DNA from: Pseudomonas putida
Lineage (GTDB): Bacteria; Pseudomonadota; Gammaproteobacteria; Pseudomonadales; Pseudomonadaceae
Assembly: GCF_022627325.1 (NCBI RefSeq)
Contig: NZ_JAETZZ010000001.1
Location: forward strand, 787,117-851,116
Direction of reading: 5' to 3'
Length of the DNA stretch: 64,000 nt
Every line of letters starts with the position of its first letter. Position 1 is the first letter of the stretch. Of the stretch, positions 1 to 10,900 are shown in pieces. Under the pieces are notes generated by a model. It was not told the DNA's origin. It was given only the letters and a program-made list of their open reading frames with translations, and ran no database searches. Both the position numbers and the translations under genes were made by a program.

Positions 1-2148
1 GCTGATGTTGGCGCGCATCGCGGTGCGGCCGGAGTAGCGCAGCGGCTCACGGGCCAGCTTCATACCCTTGATGCGGAATGCCGCAGAAGGTGCTGCGTTG
101 ACGATGCCGGCCAGTTGCGGGGCAGCCTCGGCGCAGGCGCTGGTGACGTGGTCCAGCTGGGTCCAGTCGACCGGCTTGTTCAGCAGCGTGGCACGCAGGG
201 CGTGCATCCAGCGCCAGCCTTCGTGCACCAGGATGCTGCTGTCCAGGTACTGCGGGTCGAACACCTGGAAGAAGCGCTGGGCACGGCCTTCCTGGCTGAC
301 CAGGGTACCGTCGCCTTCGGCGAACGAGGCCGCCGGCAGCACCAGGTGGGCGCGCTCCAGGGTGGCGGTGTGGGAGTGGTCGGCGACGATCACGACCTTT
401 GCCGCTGCCAGGGCAGCATCGACCTTGGCGGCCGGTACGCGGGTGTACAGGTCGTTTTCCAGCACCACGATGGCGTCGGCCTTGCCGCTGATGACCGCAT
501 CCAGCGCGGCATCGACGGACTCGCCGCCGAGCATGGCCAGGCCAAGGCTGTTGGCCTCAGGTACGACCAGGCTCAGCGAGCCGTTTTTCTCGCGCAGCTT
601 CAGGGCTTTGGCGATGTTCGCAGCTGCCTCGATCAGTGCAGGGTCGGCCAGCGAAGTACCGGCAACCACCAGCGGGCGTTTGGCCGCTACCAGGGCGCCG
701 GCGATGCGCTCGGCCAGGGCCTTGGCTTCGTCGTCCAGGCCTGCTACGGCCGGGGCGCTCGGATCGATGGCGTGGGCCACGGCGAAGCCGATACGCGCAA
801 GGTCGGCAGGGGCGGCGTGCACGCATTCTTCGGCAACGTCGTCCAGTTTGGTTTCGGCCAGGCTGGCGATGAACAGCGGATACAGCGCGTGCTGGCCGAT
901 GTTCTTCACCGCAGCGTCGAGCCAGGGCTGCACTTTCATGGCCTCGGCCATGGCTTCGGCCTTGCCCTTGGTGGCTTGACGTACGGCCAGGGCGACACGG
1001 GCAGCGGTCTGGGTCAGGTCTTCGCCGAGCACGAACACAGCGTCGTGGTCTTCGATGTCGCGCAGGGTCGGCACTGGCAGCGGGCTGCTATTGAGCACGT
1101 TCAGGGCCAGGCGTACGCGAGCCAGCTCACCGGCTTCCATACCCGAATAGAAGTAATCGGCACCGACCAGTTCACGCAGGCCGTAGTTGCTTTCCAGGCT
1201 GGCGCGGGGCGAGCCGATACCCACGATGGTCCGGCCGCGCAGCAGGTCGGCAGCCTTGTCCAGCGCAGCGTCCAGGCCCAGCTTGGTGCCATCGGCCAGG
1301 CGTGGCTGGCGTGGGCGGTCGGTGCGGTTGACGTAGCCATAACCGAAGCGGCCGCGGTCGCACAGGAAGTACTGGTTGACCGAGCCGTTGAAACGGTTTT
1401 CGATCCGGCGCAGTTCGCCGTAACGCTCGCCCGGGCTGATGTTGCAGCCGCTGGAGCAGCCGTGGCAGATGCTTGGGGCGAACTGCATGTCCCACTTGCG
1501 GTTGTAGCGCTCGGAGTGCGTCTTGTCGGTGAACACACCGGTCGGGCAGACCTCGGTCAGGTTGCCGGAGAACTCGCTTTCCAGTACGCCGTCTTCGACG
1601 CGGCCGAAGTACACGTTGTCGTGGGCGCCATAGACACCCAGGTCGGTGCCGCCGGCGTAGTCCTTGTAGTAGCGCACGCAGCGGTAGCAGGCGATGCAGC
1701 GGTTCATCTCGTGAGCGATGAACGGGCCGAGGTCCTGGTTCTGGTGGGTTCGCTTGGTGAAACGGTAGCGGCGCTCGTTGTGGCCGGTCATTACCGTCAT
1801 GTCCTGCAGGTGGCAGTGGCCGCCTTCCTCGCACACTGGGCAGTCGTGCGGGTGGTTGGTCATCAGCCATTCGACGACGCTGGCGCGAAACGCCTTGGAT
1901 TCGTCATCGTCGATGGAAATCCAGGTGCCGTCGGAGGCAGGGGTCATGCAGGACATGACGATACGACCACGGGTGTCGTTCTCGTCGGTGTACTGCTTGA
2001 CCGCACACTGCCGACAGGCACCAACGCTTCCAAGCGCCGGGTGCCAGCAGAAATAGGGGATGTCGAGGCCGAGCGACAGACACGCCTGTAACAGGTTGTC
2101 TGCACCGTTGACTTCGAGCGCTTTGCCGTCTACGTGGATAGTGGCCAT
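1..2148 (-). CDS. nuoG: NADH-quinone oxidoreductase subunit G, 3' end outside the window
   Basis: Large iron-sulfur subunit of respiratory complex I, carrying electrons from NuoE/F towards NuoI/B in the peripheral arm. The reading frame is open from the ATG at 2148 to the window edge (716 codons), so the C-terminus is missing. The N-terminal ferredoxin-like domain is clear (MATIHVDGK, then CRQC around residue 45). It is followed by the His/Cys cluster ligands in [15 protein letters not shown] and a 4Fe-4S motif in RCIACYRC. The molybdopterin-oxidoreductase-like part follows. It is the last nuo gene visible, 132 bp downstream of nuoF across a hairpin region. No strong Shine-Dalgarno is visible. 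The start was chosen by family alignment. Confidence 0.95.
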   Translation of the reverse strand, partial: MATIHVDGKALEVNGADNLLQACLSLGLDIPYFCWHPALGSVGACRQCAVKQYTDENDTRGRIVMSCMTPASDGTWISIDDDESKAFRASVVEWLMTNHPHDCPVCEEGGHCHLQDMTVMTGHNERRYRFTKRTHQNQDLGPFIAHEMNRCIACYRCVRYYKDYAGGTDLGVYGAHDNVYFGRVEDGVLESEFSGNLTEVCPTGVFTDKTHSERYNRKWDMQFAPSICHGCSSGCNISPGERYGELRRIENRFNGSVNQYFLCDRGRFGYGYVNRTDRPRQPRLADGTKLGLDAALDKAADLLRGRTIVGIGSPRASLESNYGLRELVGADYFYSGMEAGELARVRLALNVLNSSPLPVPTLRDIEDHDAVFVLGEDLTQTAARVALAVRQATKGKAEAMAEAMKVQPWLDAAVKNIGQHALYPLFIASLAETKLDDVAEECVHAAPADLARIGFAVAHAIDPSAPAVAGLDDEAKALAERIAGALVAAKRPLVVAGTSLADPALIEAAANIAKALKLREKNGSLSLVVPEANSLGLAMLGGESVDAALDAVISGKADAIVVLENDLYTRVPAAKVDAALAAAKVVIVADHSHTATLERAHLVLPAASFAEGDGTLVSQEGRAQRFFQVFDPQYLDSSILVHEGWRWMHALRATLLNKPVDWTQLDHVTSACAEAAPQLAGIVNAAPSAAFRIKGMKLAREPLRYSGRTAMRANIS

Positions 2149-2167
2149 TGTTCAAAGTTCTTCGTTG

Positions 2168-2269
2168 GCCCGCGTGAGCGGGCGTGGCTAATGGAAATCT
2201 GTGAGCCTGCGGCCCGCCGCGAATCGTTCGGGCCGGCCTGCAGGCTGGCGGGTGGCACGGACCACCCGC
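2168..2269. other. Intergenic stem-loops between nuoF and nuoG
   Basis: Two perfect inverted repeats lie in the 132-bp nuoF-nuoG gap. One is GCCCGC/GCGGGC with a 4-nt loop at 2168-2183. The other is GCGGGTGG/CCACCCGC with a 6-nt loop at 2248-2269. Neither is followed by a T-run on the minus strand, so these look like mRNA processing or stabilising structures, or a weak attenuator, inside the operon rather than a full terminator. Confidence 0.5.
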
Positions 2270-2280
2270 GTGCTATCTTT

Positions 2281-3657
2281 TTATGCGCCGACTACAATCG
2301 GCCCGGCCTGAATAGGCTTGGCCAGGTTCGGGCGCAGGGTGCCAGCGCTTTCAGGCGCCACACCGGCCTCGAACTCCGAGCGGAAGTATTTGATGGCACT
2401 GCCCAGCGGCTCGACGGCACCGGGTGCGTGAGCGCAGAAGGTGCGGCCTGGGCCGAGGAAGTTGACCAGACCCAGCAGGGTCTCGATGTCTTCGGCGCGG
2501 CCCTGGCCGTTTTCCAGGGAACGCAGCATCTTCACGCTCCACGGCAGGCCGTCCCGGCAAGGGGTGCACCAGCCGCACGATTCGCGGGCGAAGAACTCTT
2601 CCATGTTGCGCAGCAGCGAAACCATGTTGACGCTGTCGTCGACCGCCATGGCCAGGCCCGTACCCATGCGGGTGCCAACCTTGGCGATGCCGCCGGCGTA
2701 CATCTGCGCGTCGAGGTGCTCGGGCAGCAGGAAACCGGTACCGGCGCCGCCTGGCTGCCAGCACTTGAGCTTGAAGCCGTCGCGCATACCGCCGGCGTAG
2801 TCTTCGAACAGCTCGCGGGCGGTGACGCCGAACGGCAACTCCCAAAGCCCCGGGTTCTTCACCTTGCCGGAGAAGCCCATCAGCTTGGTGCCGTGGTCCT
2901 CGCTGCCTTCGCGGGCCAGCGACTTGTACCAGTCGTTGCCGTTGGCGACGATGGCCGGCACGTTGCACAGGGTCTCGACGTTGTTCACGCACGTCGGCTT
3001 GCCCCACACGCCTACGGCGGCAGGGAAGGGCGGCTTGGAGCGCGGGTTGGCGCGGCGGCCTTCCAGCGAGTTGATCAGTGCGGTTTCTTCACCGCAGATG
3101 TAGCGCCCGGCACCGGTGTGCACGAACAGCTCGAAGTCGAAGCCCGAGCCGAGGATGTTCTTGCCCAGCAGGCCGGCAGCCTTGGCTTCATCGATGGCGC
3201 GGTTGAGGTTCTTCGCCGCGGTGGTGTACTCGCCACGCAGGAAGATGTAGCCGCGGTAGGCCTTCAGGGCGCGGGCGCTGATCAGCATGCCCTCGACCAG
3301 CAGATGGGGCTGTTGCTCCATCAGCATGCGGTCCTTCCAGGTGTTGGGCTCCATTTCATCCGCGTTGCACAGCAGGTAGCGGATGTTCATGGATTCGTCT
3401 TTGGGCATCAGGCCCCACTTCACGCCAGTCGGGAAGCCCGCGCCGCCGCGGCCCTTGAGGCCGGAGTCCTTGACGCTCTGCACGATGTCGTCGGCGGACA
3501 TTTCTGCCAGCGCCTTGCGGGCGGCAGCGTAGCCGTTCTTGGCCTGGTACTCGTCGAGCCACACCGGCTCGCCGTCGTCACGCAGGCGCCAGGTCAGCGG
3601 GTGAGTTTCGGCCGAACGCGCGATGCGGTTGGCCGGGCCGAAGGAAGTGATGGTCAT
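2281..3657 (-). CDS. nuoF: NADH-quinone oxidoreductase subunit F (NADH/FMN-binding)
   Basis: Entry subunit of complex I. It binds NADH and FMN and one 4Fe-4S cluster on the cytoplasmic side, and works with NuoE and NuoG. At 458 residues it is full length. The nucleotide-binding glycine-rich stretch [14 protein letters not shown] lies near residues 70-83, the second conserved stretch [16 protein letters not shown] is mid-protein, and the cluster motif [12 protein letters not shown] is near residue 355. Its ATG overlaps the nuoE stop by 4 bp (ATGA), which indicates translational coupling. Confidence 0.97.
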   Translation of the reverse strand: MTITSFGPANRIARSAETHPLTWRLRDDGEPVWLDEYQAKNGYAAARKALAEMSADDIVQSVKDSGLKGRGGAGFPTGVKWGLMPKDESMNIRYLLCNADEMEPNTWKDRMLMEQQPHLLVEGMLISARALKAYRGYIFLRGEYTTAAKNLNRAIDEAKAAGLLGKNILGSGFDFELFVHTGAGRYICGEETALINSLEGRRANPRSKPPFPAAVGVWGKPTCVNNVETLCNVPAIVANGNDWYKSLAREGSEDHGTKLMGFSGKVKNPGLWELPFGVTARELFEDYAGGMRDGFKLKCWQPGGAGTGFLLPEHLDAQMYAGGIAKVGTRMGTGLAMAVDDSVNMVSLLRNMEEFFARESCGWCTPCRDGLPWSVKMLRSLENGQGRAEDIETLLGLVNFLGPGRTFCAHAPGAVEPLGSAIKYFRSEFEAGVAPESAGTLRPNLAKPIQAGPIVVGA

Positions 3658-4151
3658 ACGTAACCCTCCAGCAGCTTGGAAACGCCAGCAGGCTGCACGT
3701 CGCCAAAGGTATCGTCATCGATCATCAGCGCCGGGGCCTTGTCGCAGTTGCCCAGGCAGCAGACCGGCAGCAGGGTGAAACGCCCGTCCGCAGTGGTCTG
3801 GCCAAGGCCGATGCCCAGTTCGCTCTGGATCTGGCTGACCACCGACTCGTGGCCGCCGATATAGCAGACCATGCTGTCGCACACACGAATGATGTGGCGG
3901 CCCACAGGCTGGCGGAAAATCTGGCTGTAGAACGTGGCCACACCCTCGACGTCGCTGGCAGGGATGCCCAGCACCTCACCGATGGCGTAGATGGCGCCGT
4001 CCGGCACCCAGCCGCGCGCCTTCTGGACGATCTTCAAGGCTTCGATGGACGCCGCACGCGGGTCCTCGTAGTGGTGCATTTCGTGCTCGATGGCCGAGCG
4101 CTCGGTTTCGCTCAGGGCGAAACGGTCTGTCTGGATAAGCGTGCTGTTCAT
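3654..4151 (-). CDS. nuoE: NADH-quinone oxidoreductase subunit E (2Fe-2S)
   Basis: Thioredoxin-fold 2Fe-2S subunit of the complex I NADH dehydrogenase module. It is 165 residues, normal for the family. The cluster ligands are visible as a first pair in CDSMVC and a second pair in [10 protein letters not shown]. The start lies 2 bp after the nuoCD stop, and the end overlaps nuoF by 4 bp, so CD-E-F are tightly coupled. Confidence 0.96.
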   Translation of the reverse strand: MNSTLIQTDRFALSETERSAIEHEMHHYEDPRAASIEALKIVQKARGWVPDGAIYAIGEVLGIPASDVEGVATFYSQIFRQPVGRHIIRVCDSMVCYIGGHESVVSQIQSELGIGLGQTTADGRFTLLPVCCLGNCDKAPALMIDDDTFGDVQPAGVSKLLEGYV

Positions 4152-4153
4152 GC

Positions 4154-5953
<1,800 letters not shown>

Positions 5954-5975
5954 TCAACGTTAAGAATGAAGCCAG

Positions 5976-6003
5976 GCCGCCGGCTCCTTCAGGAGCGGGC
6001 GGC
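5976..6003. other. Intergenic stem-loop between nuoB and nuoCD
   Basis: 12-nt arms (GCCGCCGGCTCC and GGAGCGGGCGGC, one mismatch) flank a TTCA loop in the nuoB-nuoCD gap. There is no T-run and both flanking genes belong to one complex, so an RNA processing or stabilising role is more likely than termination. Confidence 0.5.
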
Positions 6004-6014
6004 AGGTCGCTGGA

Positions 6015-6692
6015 TCAGACTTCGTCGGGGCTGCGCAGGTTGGTTACTGCAATGCGCTGCTCACGACGCAGGTCTTTCTGGGCTGGCATCTCGGCACGGT
6101 AAATACCTTGATCACCAACAACCCAGGAAAGCGGGCGTCGTTCTTGGCCGATCGACTCCTGCAACAGCATCAAGCCTTGCAGGAAAGCCTCAGGGCGTGG
6201 CGGGCAGCCAGGCACGTAGACGTCCACGGGGAGGAACTTGTCGACCCCCTGAACGACCGAGTAGATGTCATACATGCCACCGGAGTTGGCGCACGACCCC
6301 ATGGAAATGACCCATTTGGGTTCGAGCATCTGTTCATACAGGCGCTGAATGATCGGCGCCATCTTGATGAAGCAGGTACCGGCGATGACCATGAAGTCGG
6401 CCTGACGCGGCGAGGCCCGGATGACTTCGGCGCCGAAGCGGGCGATGTCGTGGGGCGCCGTGAAGGCCGTGGTCATTTCCACGTAGCAGCAGGACAGGCC
6501 GAAGTTGTACGGCCAGAGGGAGTTCTTGCGACCCCAGTTGACCGCGCCACGCAGCACATCTTCGAGTTTCCCCATGTAGATGTTCTTGTGGACCTGGTCC
6601 TCTAGCAGTTGGTCGGTAACGGTTTCCCGCTCGCCGACCGGGTACTGCTCATTGGGCGCATCCGGATCGATTCTGGTGAGATTGTATTGCAT
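6015..6692 (-). CDS. nuoB: NADH-quinone oxidoreductase subunit B (cluster N2)
   Basis: Complex I subunit that carries the terminal 4Fe-4S cluster N2, which reduces quinone. It is 225 residues. Conserved ligand motifs are visible as [21 protein letters not shown] and VPGCPPRPE. The ATG at 6692 was preferred over an in-frame TTG two codons upstream because a GAGG Shine-Dalgarno sits 8 nt before this ATG. That GAGG overlaps the nuoA stop codon, so nuoA and nuoB are coupled. Confidence 0.97.
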   Translation of the reverse strand: MQYNLTRIDPDAPNEQYPVGERETVTDQLLEDQVHKNIYMGKLEDVLRGAVNWGRKNSLWPYNFGLSCCYVEMTTAFTAPHDIARFGAEVIRASPRQADFMVIAGTCFIKMAPIIQRLYEQMLEPKWVISMGSCANSGGMYDIYSVVQGVDKFLPVDVYVPGCPPRPEAFLQGLMLLQESIGQERRPLSWVVGDQGIYRAEMPAQKDLRREQRIAVTNLRSPDEV

Positions 6693-6702
6693 TGCCAAAG
6701 CC

Positions 6703-7116
6703 TCATTGTTTCAGCTTCGCTTGCCGCTTGCGGCGACCTTCGGGAGCCCAATCAAGTGCCCCGACGCGCCAAAGGTAGACAAGACCTGCCAACAGAATTG
6801 CTATGAAAACGAGCGCTTCGACGAATCCGGTCCAGCCGCTTTCGCGGACGGACACAGACCATGCAAAGAGGAAGAGGGCTTCGATATCGAAGATCACGAA
6901 CAGCATCGCGACCAGATAGAATTTGGCGGAAAGACGCAGGCGGGCGCTGCCCACGGGCAGCATGCCGGATTCGAAGGGTTCGTTCTTGGCGCGGCCCCAG
7001 GCCTTGCTACCGAGCAGGCTGGACAGGCCGAGCATGAAGGCGCACAGGCCGACGACACCCAGGAGGAAGATGGCAAAGCCCCAGTTGTGGGCGATGAGTC
7101 CTGCCGAATCGGACAT
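6703..7116 (-). CDS. nuoA: NADH-quinone oxidoreductase subunit A
   Basis: Small membrane subunit of complex I, first gene of the operon, 137 residues with three predicted transmembrane helices. The conserved loop [24 protein letters not shown] and the following [24 protein letters not shown] helix are typical of NuoA. The start has an AAGGA Shine-Dalgarno 8 nt upstream. The operon promoter must lie in 7117-7400. Confidence 0.96.
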   Translation of the reverse strand: MSDSAGLIAHNWGFAIFLLGVVGLCAFMLGLSSLLGSKAWGRAKNEPFESGMLPVGSARLRLSAKFYLVAMLFVIFDIEALFLFAWSVSVRESGWTGFVEALVFIAILLAGLVYLWRVGALDWAPEGRRKRQAKLKQ

Positions 7117-7386
7117 GCTAGAAATCCTTATACAGAGACCCAGCTCTGCAGTCTGAAATAAGTAGAGCGGCGACGTGGTGTCGCAGGTGCAGTGACCAAA
7201 TGTCGCAGCTGAATCAATCGCGCTGATTTTATGGGTAAACCTGTTGCAAGTAAAATTTCTGTCGCAAATTTATTCGTAGGGTTATGAACAAAAGGCCGTC
7301 GTAAATGGCTGAAAGCCTTCAGATTCGGGCATTGCGTGCGCTTCTGATGATTCTGTTTCTGCCGAGACGTAACGAAGCATCGACTT

Positions 7387-7405
7387 GTAAATGATAATTA
7401 GTATC
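7387..7405. promoter_or_regulatory. Fur-box-like sequence without an obvious target gene
   Basis: GTAAATGATAATTAGTATC matches the 19-bp Fur consensus GATAATGATAATCATTATC at 15 positions by eye. No iron-uptake gene follows on either strand, so it may be a relic of a promoter whose gene was lost, or it may act on the nuo operon about 270 bp away. Confidence 0.45.
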
Positions 7406-7746
7406 GTTTGGTCCGACCTGAACTTTTCATTGGTAAATCTCGCGAGGCCAATTGCCCTGGCGTCATCACGCTTGCAAATGCGAAAACTTTTATTTTGGCG
7501 GTTTCAGGCGTCACACATACTGCGTTGGGTCAACGCTTTTCTGATAATAGTGCTTAATAGTAGCGTAGGCAGTGCTCGGTGAAGGGGCTCGCTGCGGTAC
7601 GCACGCAGGTCGGCCAGGTGTGCGCTGAGAAAGGCGGCAAGCCCGAATGCGAACACTGCGGGGGGATGGCCAATAAAATCTCTCCCAGTGCAGCGGCTGT
7701 GATGGCGGCTTGGACGGAGCAGGGGCATCCCCTCTGACGGCTGCCA

Positions 7747-7762
7747 CAAGCATAGTCCGGAT
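7747..7762 (+). repeat. 16-bp direct repeat, left copy
   Basis: CAAGCATAGTCCGGAT is repeated exactly at 14862-14877 in the same orientation. The two copies bracket the Rhs gene and the transposase relic. Confidence 0.6.
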
Positions 7763-7792
7763 CTTGGCTTCTGCTTATGTTTGTGCTGACAC

Positions 7793-7829
7793 AAAAAAGA
7801 AAGCTCATGCCCGCTGGGCCTGAGCTTTC
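7793..7829 (-). terminator. Rho-independent terminator of the Rhs gene
   Basis: Read on the minus strand, 9-bp perfect arms GAAAGCTCA and TGAGCTTTC enclose a 13-nt loop that can itself pair partly (GCCC/GGGC). They are followed immediately by a T-rich run (TTTTTT). It lies about 120 bp after the Rhs stop codon. This is one of the few classic T-tailed terminators in the window. Confidence 0.85.
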
Positions 7830-7948
7830 GATAGTCCATATGCGTCAGGATAACAATCTCAGGTCTCTAGGCGCGCGCGTCATCCAAGCCTCATGGAGGT
7901 GCGGATCACGCGTACGCCATGCTGACCAGACGCTACAGCGTTTGAGCG

Positions 7949-10900
7949 CTAGGTGAGGTCCGTACCATCGAGCAGCTTGGTCAAAGCTGCGTTCTTATCC
8001 TTAAGGTATAGCAGACGATCCTCTCGCAGCTGTTGGGCGTTCCCGTAGGCGCCGCTGTTCTTATGATATCGTTTGAGAAGTTTTTCCTGGGTGTGGTCAC
8101 CTGCAATTTCATCTATTTCCCAAACGTTGTTGCCAGTGTTTCTAGGCCTGAAGGTCTTGGGCCTGAAGTATTCGTACTGCTGTAGTATTCCGTGATTGTT
8201 AGCGTCGAGTATGGGCGCGCCATTAGGATCGCACACCCACTCAACTTTGCGCGGCCGCCAGTCTGCAAGTAATTTTTGTTTGCCCTCATCAGAAGCAAGG
8301 CGCTCATAGATGACGGCGTCATCTACAAATTCGCACGGGTTGGTGGTGGTTTCGCCCAGGGCTGCGGTTAACTTCATCTCGCCTTCGTAGCCTTTGACCT
8401 CTTTATGAGTCAGTCGAGCAAGATCTTTTGCAAAAGAATCTCCATGATTATTGTAGGTGGAGGCGGAGAAGCAACTATGAAGTTTAATTTTGTCATAGTC
8501 ATCAATGCGTACACCTGTATCCTGCAGCAGCCTTAAGAAGTCTTCGGCAAGCAAATCCGCGTTAGGTGTCACTACACGACCCGTCGCTCTTCCTGTCGCA
8601 GTCGCGGCGCCATGAATGTCGATCACCAAACGTCTTAGGCCCTTGTGGGTGTCCTCATAGAGCCTCATTGACTCATCAATAAATCTATAATTGGATACCC
8701 CAGCCATGGTCTTATTCAATACTACGCGTGTGCGAGATGCTCCCCTCGAGGCGGCGCCTGCCAGTCTGCTGGCACCTCCGATGCCTGCGGCGATACTGCC
8801 CATGCCTGCGCCAAATGACAGTACATTCAACGTCGACGCAAGCTGCGGGTCAGTGTCTTCAACCAGAACTGAAGCCAATTCTAGCCCGCCAGCAGTGGCT
8901 CCAAGCACCGCAGCCAGTGCACCTCCGCCGATAGGTGCGGTAAGAATGCTTCCGACGGCGACTGCTATGCGGAATTCCTTGGTGGCCATGATCGGAGGAG
9001 CAACTACCGCACTGAAATGCGAGACGCGGCTGTGACCGCTGGGATCATGGTAATTTACCGGATCGCCTGCGCAGAAGGCGTAAGTGGCTGGCCCACCTAT
9101 ACCAAACGGGCTTGCATCATCGGGGCTGCAGAATGTCATGAGGCCGGCATCATAAACACGATAGCTGCCTAGGTAATAGCAGCTACCAGGAAAAATCACT
9201 TCGCCTTTGAAGCCTAGCCAGTTCTCCCATTCGGCGTCCACGTCTCTATAACCATAGGGCGAATAACCATGCCGTGTGCCCATTTTGCCGTCAGGCTTGA
9301 CCGTTGCAAAAATGGTCCCGGCGGCATCGCGCAGTTCGAACTGTGTTTTCGTTGAGTCGGCGCCCGTTTCCTTGTGTGACACAATCTGTCGCAAGTAACA
9401 TCCGACGTTGTCGTTCAACAAGATGTCAGTCTTCGCTAGCACACCACCCCAGAAGTGCTTGTTGGTAGTGATTTGGCTGCGTGCGTAGACATTATCGCCG
9501 CGGTAATGCAGCTGAAACCCCCTGGGCGAGTCGTTGTTCCCTGAAGTAAACAAGGCGCGAACTCGACCGCTTGGGTCATAGGTATAACAAAGGTCTACTG
9601 AGCCTTGACTGTAACTCTTAGCCCAGCCTGTACTCTTAAGCTGACCATTAGCCAAGTAGGAGCGGTTAAATGTCAGGCGTCCATTCGCATTAGGAACTTT
9701 GCTCCCGTTAGACTGAAGCAGTCCGGGATGGGACTCCGAAAAAGTGCGCTGGTGCGTGATAATGTCACTACTACCGCCTTTCCGATGGCCGTAGGAGGTG
9801 ATATTGCCGACTCCATCATATTCAAAAACTTCTTCAGTAATTGTGCTGTTCGCACGGGTGTAATGTGTGTCAGTCGCCTTCCAGTTAATCAGTTGGCCGT
9901 GTGTGTTGTAAGCGTATTCCTCATGAGATTTTGCCTTGTCATTGATCTTAAGTGTCTGCTTTTTCAAACGGCCTGCCGATGAAAGCGTGCGCCCTAGCGT
10001 GATAGTTTCCATTCCCTCGCTCGTGAAGCTGCGTTCAATTTCACGGCCTAGAACGTCGTAATGATAACTGATCGTCATCACTCGTTTGCTCGCCAGATCT
10101 TCAATTGTCTCGGTTTTCAATTTCCCATCATCACCGAACTGTGCCGTTGTGACGCTCGCGGAGCTCGCCTGTTTGATCATCCGACCGAAGGCGTCGTAGG
10201 TGTACGAAGTCACCTGTCCGGCGATATCTGTCATTTTGATTAGCCGACCGCGCAAGCTCAGTTCGTGGGTTGTGGAAAGGGTGCGCGTCTCACTGGCAGC
10301 TGTAGTCGTAGCGAAGACGCACGCTTCGGTGTACGACCGACTGTCGGCCGCCCAGGTTTCAGAATAGCCTTTGTAGACGTTCGCAATGCTTTTCGGCTTG
10401 CCCTGTGTTAACGGGGACGCGCCAGAATAGGTATAGTCTTTAGTTGTGTTATTGATCTTCTGGCTTTTGACGCGCCCCCAAGCGTCCAGCGTTTGCGTCC
10501 CGAGCACTGTTGGCAGCGCAACGTCTTCGGAATCGGTCGACTCGCCCTCAACAGAGGTACTTATCGATACAGGCGATGGGCTTGCATTGTGCTTTGCATA
10601 TTCATAAATCAATGCAAGCCCATCTCTCTCTTTCTTGACCAGTCGATCCATAGAATCATAGTGGAACGTTAAGGAAGGGTTTGCGTCTAAGGTAATTTTT
10701 TGTGGTAAACCATGAGCGTTATATTCAGTGGTTTGCACGCCCAAGGTGGTTAATTTATCTTTTGATTTTTTTGAATGTTGGGTTTTTATTATCTGTCCCG
10801 AGGCATTGTACGTCATCTCCAATTGCAACTCGTCAATATAACCTGTGTGAGCGCTTGAATACTGAGCGGTGCGTTTCCTGGCATCCCAATTGAAGGTTTC

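Larger units (their letters stand above)
7117..7948. other. 832-bp gene-free region between nuoA and the Rhs gene
   Basis: This stretch changes from nuo-like composition to AT-rich around 7200-7560. It should contain the minus-strand nuo promoter, for which no convincing -35/-10 pair was found. It also holds a Fur-like box (7387-7405), one copy of a 16-bp direct repeat (7747-7762) and the terminator of the Rhs gene (7793-7829). Short open frames on both strands here lack start signals and family features. No immunity gene for the Rhs toxin was recognised. Confidence 0.6.

Noticed and set aside
115..2091. 658-residue plus-strand open frame opposite nuoG
   Set aside because: Shadow of nuoG in high-GC DNA. 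It has no domains and no ribosome site, and the codon pattern mirrors the real gene.
7504..7839. 111-residue minus-strand frame after the Rhs gene (possible immunity protein)
   Set aside because: Its ATG lies inside the terminator hairpin, it has no ribosome site, and the sequence looks non-coding.
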